Positions 1 to 5,743 of a stretch of 6,571 nt of DNA are shown here, piece after piece; the first letter of the stretch is position 1, and every line of letters starts with the position of its first letter. Position numbers and translations under genes: made by a program. The notes below the pieces were generated by a model. That model was not told the origin of the DNA. It did no database searches and saw only the letters and a program-made list of their open reading frames with translations. Source of the DNA: Actinomycetes bacterium (GTDB lineage Bacteria > Actinomycetota > Thermoleophilia > BMS3ABIN01). The stretch spans positions 1 through 6,571 of the forward strand of contig JAJYIN010000126.1 in NCBI GenBank assembly GCA_021790075.1. Reading direction: 5' to 3'.

Positions 1-682
1 CGGCAGGCCCGCCCAGGGAGGCATACTTGGCGTAGATGGCGCCGTAAACAGACCTGGCTCCGATGGCCGGTAACCAGTAAATCCTCGCATTGGCAAAATC
101 GCTCTGGCGGCCGCTGGGAACGCCAGGGATATCATGCTCTTCCACCAGGGGCGGCCCAAATGCAACCGTCCCGCCATACCCCAGGAATTCGGCCAGGATG
201 CCACCGTAGAGCCTGATGGTTCCGCGGGTGGCATCCCAGTAGATGCGGCTGAACTGGAAATCGCTCTCGCGGGAACCGCTGTAACCAGGCACATCATGCT
301 CATCGCCGAGCGGGAACCCGAAGCTGGACGGTCCGCCGCTTTCCAAATATCTGGCAAGGATGCCGCCGTTGACCGACCCGGCTCCCGTAGCGGCGCTCCA
401 GTAGATTCTGCCGCCGGTGAAGTCCTGCTCGCTTCCCCAGGCCACCTGGTACTCATCCGAAACCGGCCATCCGAGGAAACCGCCGATGCCGCCGAGGCTG
501 TCATATTTTTGCTTGATGCCACCCTTGATCCAGTAGGTGCCGCCGGTCGTGCTGTTCCAGAAAATGGCGCCGCTGGTGAAATTCTGGGCCCTGCCTCCGG
601 GGACATCATACTCGGCATTCAGCGGATCTCCCGGCGCTTTGTTCAGGACGGTCTCCCATTTCCACCGGATGGCGCCATACAC
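1..682 (-). repeat. Tandem LGFP repeats in the amidase (four complete, one partial)
   Basis: Protein-level repeats of 51, 52, 54 and 54 residues begin at 682, 529, 373 and 211. A fifth begins at 49 and leaves the window. Each starts with a [VIL]xGxI segment (VYGAI, IKGGI, VNGGI, LYGGI, VYGAI), and three of the four complete units go on to a Tyr/Phe-rich helix and GG. Next comes the LGFP-position tetrad (DPLN, LGWP, FGFP, FGPP), then an E[YH]D/Q-V segment, and the unit closes with [AR]I[FY]W. LGFP repeats are known from actinobacterial secreted wall proteins and are thought to bind or anchor to the envelope. The first unit is the most diverged (DPLN). The DNA is not repeated closely enough to suggest recent duplication. 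Confidence 0.85.
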
Positions 683-1903
683 CGGGAATGTCTCGTAGTC
701 ACGGGCGGCCGCGGTCCGCAGCGATGGCAAGCGTGCGTACAGGTACTGCCCCGGGCAGACGGTTGCCAGGGCATCACGATGGCCCAGGTAGTTGGGTGGA
801 TTGCCACCGACGGCTGCGCCGTTGACATAATGGACGAAATAGTCATTACCCTGAGGGTTGATGTGGTAAAGATTGGATTTGGCGCTCATCAACGTAACCA
901 GGGCGGAGCTCATCGCCGGGGTGATGTCTCCGCTGTCAAAATCACCCATGGCGGCAATGCCGATGCTGCCCGCATTCCAGCCGTAGGCGTGGCCGCCGAT
1001 GACGCCGTCCCCACCCTTGCGGCCATCATAGATGTGGCCCTCGGAATCGACCAGGTAGTTGTAACCGATATCGCCCCAGCCCCGGATCACCGCCTGATCA
1101 TAATAGATTGAGCGCACGGTGGCCGCCGGGTCCGGATCATTATTGGGCGTGTCGGTATGGTGGATGATGATCTTTTTCGGCGGCGTATATTCGGGCATCC
1201 ACGTCATCAAGCTCTCGTCAGCCCCCCATTGGGCGCGTGAAATGACCGCAGGATCGGCGCCGGCCGGCGGCGGCTCGACCATCGCTTCCATACCATCGAT
1301 GATCCGTCCCGGTGAAATGATTGACTCGTGATATCCCTTGGCGTCAATATAGCTGCCGGTCACCCTGTATATGTCCGGCGATTGGCCGGTACTATTGGCC
1401 TTCAGATCCAGCCGGTACTGAAAGTAACGGGCCTTGTTCGTAAAGACCAGCTCGCCGTATGTCTCACCGTTGCCGCTCCGCAAGGCAAAGTCAGGCGCCT
1501 CATCCTCATCGACCCGCACCGGCTGCCAGTCTTCCCAGTTGGCGCCATCATCGCTGAAGCGGACTTCGGCAGATAGGGACGCCCCCTCAGGCACGGCCGC
1601 GGTCCAGTGCAGATCCAGGGCATTGAAAGGAAAACTGGCGGTAAGCGGCGTTGATGTGAAGCTGCCCCCGGATGCCGCCGGTCTGAGAGAGAGGGCCAGC
1701 TTTCCCGCGGGAGTCCCGTTGAGAGCCCCTCCGGTTCCGGCGCACTCCGTTCCCTGCAGATCCCCCTTTAAGAAATCAGCACCGCTCTGGCCAACGACGG
1801 CGCCAGCCGTCTTTGGAGGCACCCTGGCGCCATTGACAACTGGATATATGAAAAAGGCCCCCGACAAGGCCAACAGGACAAATATTTTCTTGCGTCTTTG
1901 CAG
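1..1903 (-). CDS. Secreted PGRP-type N-acetylmuramoyl-L-alanine amidase with LGFP repeats (3' end outside window)
   Basis: A zinc amidase predicted to cut the MurNAc-L-alanine bond of peptidoglycan outside the cell. 634 residues are visible; the C terminus is cut by the window edge. Residues 1-25 form a signal peptide (MQRRKK, then a hydrophobic run ending PVVNGA). Residues ~96-187 look like a beta-sandwich (FSDDGANWEDW, ARYFQYRLDL). Residues 220-396 are the Amidase_2/PGRP domain, starting ISRAQWGADES. Expected zinc ligands are present: His248 in HHTD, His375 in GHRD and Cys383 in TVCPG. Thr381 sits at the T7 lysozyme Lys128 position, and conserved Tyr occur in GYNYLVD. LGFP repeats begin at ~408. 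No ATG, GTG or TTG lies in frame between the in-frame TAG (1934-1936) and the hydrophobic core. I chose CTG 1903 because AGGAAAG lies 8 nt upstream and it keeps the basic n-region. An annotation pipeline may choose TTG 1873. The family is secure; the start is not. Confidence 0.88.
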   Translation of the reverse strand, partial: MQRRKKIFVLLALSGAFFIYPVVNGARVPPKTAGAVVGQSGADFLKGDLQGTECAGTGGALNGTPAGKLALSLRPAASGGSFTSTPLTASFPFNALDLHWTAAVPEGASLSAEVRFSDDGANWEDWQPVRVDEDEAPDFALRSGNGETYGELVFTNKARYFQYRLDLKANSTGQSPDIYRVTGSYIDAKGYHESIISPGRIIDGMEAMVEPPPAGADPAVISRAQWGADESLMTWMPEYTPPKKIIIHHTDTPNNDPDPAATVRSIYYDQAVIRGWGDIGYNYLVDSEGHIYDGRKGGDGVIGGHAYGWNAGSIGIAAMGDFDSGDITPAMSSALVTLMSAKSNLYHINPQGNDYFVHYVNGAAVGGNPPNYLGHRDALATVCPGQYLYARLPSLRTAAARDYETFPVYGAIRWKWETVLNKAPGDPLNAEYDVPGGRAQNFTSGAIFWNSTTGGTYWIKGGIKQKYDSLGGIGGFLGWPVSDEYQVAWGSEQDFTGGRIYWSAATGAGSVNGGILARYLESGGPSSFGFPLGDEHDVPGYSGSRESDFQFSRIYWDATRGTIRLYGGILAEFLGYGGTVAFGPPLVEEHDIPGVPSGRQSDFANARIYWLPAIGARSVYGAIYAKYASLGGPA

Positions 1904-2074
1904 TGGCGAGGCTTTCCTGGAAATAATCCACGTCTATAAATATACGAGAAAGCCGGCCATACCCCTTTCGTTTGCCGGATTTGTTCATGCCGGTCCAGGC
2001 ATGTAGACCCGCTCCTGCATTCTCCTCCAGATAGCCGTATTTGAGGAAATGCCTCAGGAGTGACAGCTTGGGCG
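1904..2074 (-). other. 171-bp intergenic leader between the PAS and amidase genes, with two hairpins
   Basis: No convincing gene lies here. On the minus strand a perfect 6-bp stem with a 6-nt loop (CATGCC/GGCATG, 1986-2003) is followed by a 5-bp GC stem with a 16-nt loop (CCGGC/GCCGG, 1953-1978). An AT-rich stretch follows (about 1931-1950) that includes TATATT. Neither hairpin has a proper U-tract, so they are not clear terminators. The layout would fit a structured 5' leader of the amidase mRNA with a promoter just upstream or inside it. This is inference. Confidence 0.35.
1912..1918 (-). promoter_or_regulatory. Ribosome binding site deciding the non-ATG start of the amidase
   Basis: On the minus strand AGGAAAG ends 8 nt before CTG 1903. 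This is the only good Shine-Dalgarno-like sequence near the 5' end of the amidase frame. It supports initiation at CTG, which otherwise would be an unusual choice. It is inferred from spacing and complementarity only. Confidence 0.45.
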
Positions 2075-2578
2075 CTAGCGCTGCCGGATGATCTCCTCGA
2101 GCAGGAGGCGGTATTTTTCCCTGTCTTCCTGCAGTTCCTCAACGGCCTGCTTCTGCTCCGTGATGTCCATAATCATGTGGAAGTAGATTTCCTGGCCATC
2201 AACGGTCCAGCTGCCGGTGGGATAGATGGCGATCCGCAACCAGCGCTGGTACTCCTCGTCGAAATGCACCCGCTCGACCGGTTCGTTCTTCTCCACCGCT
2301 TCTGCCAGGGGGCAGCCGGGATAAGTTCCTGCCTCGATACCATGGACCACCTTGGGACAGAACTCGCCGATGATCTCCTGCGGTTCGAGGCCGAGCTGCT
2401 CGCGGGTAGCCCGGTTGGCAAGGAGGATGCGGTGGTTCCTGTCGATGAGCATGACATAGAAAGGAAGGGAATCAAGCATTTCCAGAATGCCCGGGCCGAC
2501 AAAGCTGTGTGAAGCTCCCTGACCCTGCTCCTGGCTCCAGTTGAAAAAAAGCCTTGATCTGTTATCGAGGGCACCCAT
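2075..2578 (-). CDS. Stand-alone PAS-domain protein with a Cys-His-Cys motif
   Basis: 167 residues, cytoplasmic (no signal or membrane segment). A PAS fold spans residues ~30-142: ILEMLDSLPFYVMLID, then ILLANRATREQLG, then the closing strand YFHMIMDITEQK. The loop FCPKVVHG...GCPL holds Cys74, His79 and Cys89. This pattern is seen in PAS domains of many anaerobe sensor kinases and could bind a cofactor or sense redox state (inference). Residues 143-167 are a charged helix, EELQEDREKYRLLLEE, of the type that usually leads into a second PAS or a kinase. Here a TAG stop follows at once, so there is no output domain. ATG 2578 was chosen because the PAS fold starts well inside it. AGGAG lies 14 nt upstream, rather far, so the 5' end is uncertain; TTG 2632 would add 18 residues. 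It could be a single-domain sensor acting through a partner, or the remnant of a longer kinase. Confidence 0.8.
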   Translation of the reverse strand: MGALDNRSRLFFNWSQEQGQGASHSFVGPGILEMLDSLPFYVMLIDRNHRILLANRATREQLGLEPQEIIGEFCPKVVHGIEAGTYPGCPLAEAVEKNEPVERVHFDEEYQRWLRIAIYPTGSWTVDGQEIYFHMIMDITEQKQAVEELQEDREKYRLLLEEIIRQR

Positions 2579-2619
2579 GCTTACCCGCAATTCTCCTAAA
2601 TGTCGAGCATGATGGCAAT

Positions 2620-2648
2620 AATATAATACCAACCCAAAATAATTACAA
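2620..2648 (-). promoter_or_regulatory. Predicted sigma70-type promoter of the PAS gene
   Basis: On the minus strand TTGTAA (2643-2648) and TATATT (2620-2625) are separated by exactly 17 nt. They lie in an AT-rich patch between the stop of the 774-residue gene and the PAS start, in otherwise GC-rich DNA. The predicted RNA start is about 30-35 nt before ATG 2578. It suggests the PAS gene can be transcribed separately from the upstream genes. Pattern only. Confidence 0.4.
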
Positions 2649-2653
2649 TCAGT

Positions 2654-4945
2654 TTATTGGCCCAGCACCTCGTTGAAATAACCATTCCAGATCACGCGCT
2701 GGGAGACCATGACGGTGCCTCCTGTGGAAGTGACCTGGACCGGTCCTCCCATCTTGCCGGGGAAGGTCGGAATCCGGCTCTGACCCGCCGGGATGTCGAT
2801 ATCCGACGAGACCGGCGCGCCGCCGGTGCCGGTGAAGGTCACCTGCGCATGGACAGTCTGGCTGCCGGGATTTGCCACCAAGATCCAGTTGACCGCACCG
2901 GGGGACGCCATGTCATACCAGGTCCAGTGGTAATCCGAGGTCAGGGAAGCATACGGGAACCCCGGAACCTCCTCGAAGGAAGGCCCCCAGACCGTCCTCT
3001 GGCTGGCGATGATAGCCGCCGGGGAGTTCCAGTCGGGCGCGCCGCCGGCGCCGGTATAGCAGGCCTTCACCTCAACCGGTCCCCCGATCCGGCCGGGGAA
3101 CGTGGGCGTCACCGTCTGACCCTGACCGATAATCCCCTTGCTTCCCGGGCCCGGATCCTGCCCGGCGATAGTGATCTCGTAGTAAATCTGCCCGCTGCCG
3201 GGATTGGAAAGCAGCATCCAGTCCTGGCCGGCCGATCCGATCGAGTCGTACCAGGTCCACAGATAATGATCGGACAGCTTCTCCCCGGGGATGCCGGGCA
3301 GCTCATTGAAAGCGGCACCGTAGTTTGACAGCACCCGCTGCGAGGCCATCACCTTGGCCGGAGCGTTCCAGTTGGGCGTGCCGTCCGCATTGAGATAACA
3401 CGCTTCGACTTTTACCGGCCCCCCCATCCTGCCGGGGAAAGTGGGGTTCCAGTTCGAACCCGGCAGAATATCGCTCTCTGCCCGGACCTGGGAACCGTCC
3501 ACCCTGTTTGTGAAAGACACGACCGCATGCACTTTCGCGGCAGTCGAGGGATTTGCGACCAGAACCCAGTTGGTCATGCCTGGCGACAGATTGTCATACC
3601 ATGGCCAGAAGAACCTGTCTGACAGCGTGTTTTCATCGGCGCCGGGAACTTCCTCGAAAGAACTTCCCATCAGGCTCCTCTGGCTGACGACGGCGGCGTC
3701 GCCGGTCTGGGAGGCCACCCGCACCGGCCCGTCCATGACGCCTGTCGAAGTGAAAGTCAAAGTCCTGCCGGGCGGCACTATACCGGAGCCGGCGCCAAAC
3801 GGGTCAGCCAGGCTCTTGCTGGCGCCCCCGATGCTGAGATCGAAACTCCTGGATGTGGAGCTGCCGGCAGGGTTGGCCATTAGCACCCAGTCCTGCATGG
3901 TCGTGGAGTCGTACCAGGGGAAATAATACCTTTTTGCGGGGGGGCCAGTGGTAAAACTCCAGGTGTAGTCCTGCCCCAGATGATTGCCGTTCAGATCGCT
4001 CACAGCCGTGGTGAGGGTGGCGTCATAGACAGTGTTGGGATCGAGGCCATCGGTACTGAGGAAAGCTGTCTTCGTACTGTCATCGTAACTTGCCGGAGCC
4101 ATCACGGAGGAACCGTCCTGATGCCTGGTCAGCTTGAAGCTCGAGCTTGTCACAGTAGGCGGATTCAGATGTTTGGAAAAGGTAGCCGTAACCCTGCCGG
4201 CAGTGTAGGCGCCGGTGGCGCCGGCTGCCGGCGCGGTCGAGTCCATTGAGAACTGGAACCAGTTATTGTAAATATTGTAGAAATTCTCGTTTCCCTGAAG
4301 GTGCGGCGTATAGCGGTAAAGAGACGCGGTGGCGCCGTTGCTGAGGTAGACACTCGTATTATCTATGGGCACTGTGTTGCCGGTCAGATAGGGCGCCACG
4401 GCGCGGTCGCCGGCATTGGCATGGTCCATGTTGTAGCGCAACTGCCAGGCGCCGTAGTCCACCTGCCTGGCAAATCCCTGATATGTGGTATTACAGGCGG
4501 ACGCGTCGGGACAGCCGAAACCCATGGCCCAGTCAAGGGCGGCCTGTGACGGCGCGGCGGTGGTGACCAGGCTCTGTTCCTTTTGCAGGGTGGTGAGGAT
4601 AACCTGAGGGTTGATGCCGTACCAGTTGGCTGCCTGCCAGATGATATGGGCGGCCGTCCAGCCGTACGGGTCGACGTCGTCGTTCGGTCCAATGCCGTTG
4701 TGGCTGCTCTCGGTATAGCCTGCCAGCCCGCCGCCCTTCGCCTCCAGAAAGCTCTGGGTCTGCGCTTCCGACATGGTGCTCACGTCCGTGAACTCGGCGT
4801 CCGGGATGATGTTGCTGGGGTCGAAGGCGGCGGCGGCGCGATGAACGCCGTAGACGCCCAGGAGGAAAAGGGGTAAGAGAGCAGTAAGCGCCAGCGTCAG
4901 GGCCGCCCGGAATCTTACGTCAAATAGCCTTCTTAACAAGTACAT
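2654..4945 (-). CDS. Exported lysozyme/transglycosylase-like protein with a Big_5 domain and four Trp-rich repeats
   Basis: A large secreted or surface protein. Two starts are possible: ATG 4978 (774 residues, no ribosome site) and ATG 4945 (763 residues, GGTGG 5 nt upstream), which I prefer. Residue numbers here count from 4978. A basic segment and hydrophobic helix at ~15-48 form a signal or anchor. Residues ~55-243 resemble the lysozyme-like domain of actinobacterial secreted proteins: YGINPQVILTTLQKEQSL with candidate catalytic Glu134, then LDWAMGFGCPD, YQGFARQVDYGAWQLRYN and ASLYRYTPH. Cys156 and Cys162 may form a disulfide. Glycan cleavage is inferred, not shown. Residues ~244-345 match a Big_5 Ig-like domain (VTATFSKHLNP to YTWSFTTG). 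Residues 350-774 are four tandem repeats. The stop lies 75 bp before the PAS start. The upstream gene ends 8 bp before 4978, so the two are probably one operon. Confidence 0.8.
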   Translation of the reverse strand: MYLLRRLFDVRFRAALTLALTALLPLFLLGVYGVHRAAAAFDPSNIIPDAEFTDVSTMSEAQTQSFLEAKGGGLAGYTESSHNGIGPNDDVDPYGWTAAHIIWQAANWYGINPQVILTTLQKEQSLVTTAAPSQAALDWAMGFGCPDASACNTTYQGFARQVDYGAWQLRYNMDHANAGDRAVAPYLTGNTVPIDNTSVYLSNGATASLYRYTPHLQGNENFYNIYNNWFQFSMDSTAPAAGATGAYTAGRVTATFSKHLNPPTVTSSSFKLTRHQDGSSVMAPASYDDSTKTAFLSTDGLDPNTVYDATLTTAVSDLNGNHLGQDYTWSFTTGPPAKRYYFPWYDSTTMQDWVLMANPAGSSTSRSFDLSIGGASKSLADPFGAGSGIVPPGRTLTFTSTGVMDGPVRVASQTGDAAVVSQRSLMGSSFEEVPGADENTLSDRFFWPWYDNLSPGMTNWVLVANPSTAAKVHAVVSFTNRVDGSQVRAESDILPGSNWNPTFPGRMGGPVKVEACYLNADGTPNWNAPAKVMASQRVLSNYGAAFNELPGIPGEKLSDHYLWTWYDSIGSAGQDWMLLSNPGSGQIYYEITIAGQDPGPGSKGIIGQGQTVTPTFPGRIGGPVEVKACYTGAGGAPDWNSPAAIIASQRTVWGPSFEEVPGFPYASLTSDYHWTWYDMASPGAVNWILVANPGSQTVHAQVTFTGTGGAPVSSDIDIPAGQSRIPTFPGKMGGPVQVTSTGGTVMVSQRVIWNGYFNEVLGQ
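2657..3931 (-). repeat. Four tandem Trp-rich beta repeats (WYD...NW...NP...SQR type)
   Basis: Protein repeats begin at 3931, 3616, 3268 and 2935, with lengths of 105, 116, 111 and 93 residues. Shared landmarks in order are: [FY]xWxWYD (FPWYD in the first); [DN]W[VIM]LxxNP; a strand-rich middle; a [DI]xPG or GxG turn; PTFPGxxGGPVxV (absent or altered in the first, GVMDGPVRV); [VA][IMV]xSQR; and F[EN]E[VL]xG. The pattern suggests a beta-sandwich stalk or carbohydrate/surface-binding module. I recognise the repeat as a recurring one in exported actinobacterial proteins but cannot name a characterised family. Confidence 0.75.
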
Positions 4946-4986
4946 GGTAACCACCGCCGGCCTGCCAGGAGACGGCATAATTTACA

Positions 4987-5586
4987 CTAATCACTGGTAT
5001 AAGTCTTGATTCCTCCGGCAGCGACGACCTCCGCACGCGAGACCGTGACCGCCGCGCTGACTGACACATAGCGGCCGCCGGCGATTCCCAGCAGGCGCAG
5101 CGTCACCGATTGTTCCCCGGGAGCCAGACTCACGGCGGCCAGCCCGCCCGTCCCCGGGTAATAGACATTTTCCCTGATTACCCGCCATGCACCGGCATCC
5201 TGCTGCTCCACCGTAAAATAACCAGGCCCCTGCACGTAACCGGAAACATCGATTGAGTCATCGGAGACCGACAGGACGGCGGTCACGGAGGCCGACATCT
5301 TTTGCAACTGCGAAACATCCGCCGGCAGGCCGGGCGCGGGCGGGGTTGTCCGGGCTGATCCCGCAGGAGGTTCATAATTTCCCTGGTTGTCCTGCTTGGC
5401 GGCGGTAGTGCCGGCGATGGCGGAAACCGGCGGCGGGACCGTCCTGTCCGTCATCGGCGCGGTCTGAGCGGTGACGGCAGCCGTATCGCTCCCGCCAGCA
5501 CGGAATAAAAATAAAACGGCCACTGCGGCTGCGATGAGGACCGCGACGGCGGCGAACAGTAATTTTGTCCTACCCGAAAAAAACAT
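4987..5586 (-). CDS. Small membrane-anchored protein with extracytoplasmic beta-rich domain, function unknown
   Basis: 199 residues. Residues 1-7 carry Arg6 and Lys8 just before a hydrophobic helix at ~9-29 (LLFAAVAVLIAAAVAVLFLF), so an N-in, C-out anchor is expected. Residues 30-97 are a low-complexity Ala/Thr/Pro/Gln linker. Residues ~98-185 alternate hydrophobic strands with turns (TAVLSVSDDSIDVSGYV, GYFTVEQQD, VTLRLLGIAGGRYVSV) and look like an Ig- or FN3-like sandwich. No cysteines and no catalytic motif are visible. It lies immediately upstream of the lysozyme-like protein, so a role in anchoring, binding or helping that protein at the envelope is a reasonable guess. I do not recognise a named family. 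The start ATG 5586 has no ribosome site and is preceded closely by a -10 box, which suggests a leaderless mRNA. Confidence 0.75.
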   Translation of the reverse strand: MFFSGRTKLLFAAVAVLIAAAVAVLFLFRAGGSDTAAVTAQTAPMTDRTVPPPVSAIAGTTAAKQDNQGNYEPPAGSARTTPPAPGLPADVSQLQKMSASVTAVLSVSDDSIDVSGYVQGPGYFTVEQQDAGAWRVIRENVYYPGTGGLAAVSLAPGEQSVTLRLLGIAGGRYVSVSAAVTVSRAEVVAAGGIKTYTSD

Positions 5587-5593
5587 CTATGGG

Positions 5594-5599
5594 ATTCTA
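5594..5599 (-). promoter_or_regulatory. -10 box (TAGAAT) for a probable leaderless transcript of the 199-residue gene
   Basis: On the minus strand TAGAAT is followed by 7 nt and then ATG 5586, so transcription would begin at or next to the start codon. There is no Shine-Dalgarno sequence. No good -35 match sits 16-18 nt upstream. TANNNT a few nt before an AUG is a common actinobacterial leaderless layout. Confidence 0.45.
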
Positions 5600-5734
5600 G
5601 CCTATTTTGCCTTGAGGAATTTCCGCGCGGAGAGGCGCCTTTAGTTATTTCATCGGTATCGCCAGTTCTGGTTTGAAAAACTCACCAGGCGGATAGCAAA
5701 AAAATGTCTTTGCTTGAGCGGCTGTCTTGACTGC

Positions 5735-5739
5735 GGGAG
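5735..5739 (+). promoter_or_regulatory. Ribosome binding site of qcrC
   Basis: GGGAG lies 4 nt before ATG 5744 and decides between this start and the upstream TTG 5714. Spacing is slightly short. Confidence 0.45.
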
Positions 5740-5743
5740 CGCC

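Larger units (their letters stand above)
5587..5743. other. 157-bp divergent intergenic region between the wall-protein block and qcrC
   Basis: It holds the TAGAAT -10 box for the minus-strand gene and, just upstream of it, a GC palindrome TCCGCGCGGA (5622-5631) overlapping GGAATTTCC (5616-5624), a possible operator. A qcrC promoter is not clear: TTGAAA (5673-5678) with TAGCAA 15 nt downstream is a weak candidate. No RNA gene is evident. Confidence 0.4.

Noticed and set aside
134..1111. A 325-codon open frame on the plus strand
   Set aside because: It is antisense to the amidase, whose frame has clear domains and zinc ligands. The plus frame shows no recognisable motif and is explained by high GC content.
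1870..1980. Possible c-di-GMP-I (GEMM) riboswitch, because GGCAAAC, CGAAAG and GACGCAA occur on the minus strand
   Set aside because: The pieces are in the wrong arrangement: the P1b stem around the GAAA loop is missing, and GACGCAA lies about 80 nt away inside the coding start. A covariance search would be decisive.
1776..1988. Minus-strand frame starting at ATG 1988
   Set aside because: It overlaps the amidase signal peptide in another frame, has no domain and no good ribosome site. It is kept only as a possible frameshift partner for the amidase N terminus.
2048..2062. TGAGG/CCTCA hairpin on the minus strand after the PAS gene as a terminator
   Set aside because: The stem is only 5 bp, is not GC-rich enough and has no T-tract after it.
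2657..3328. A 223-codon open frame on the plus strand
   Set aside because: It is antisense to the repeat region of the large exported protein, is Arg/Gly-rich without motifs and has no ribosome site of note.
5704..5730. Nine-codon open frame (ATG to TGA) before qcrC as a leader peptide
   Set aside because: The best upstream purine run is 11 nt away, there is no codon pattern typical of attenuators, and no terminator hairpin follows.
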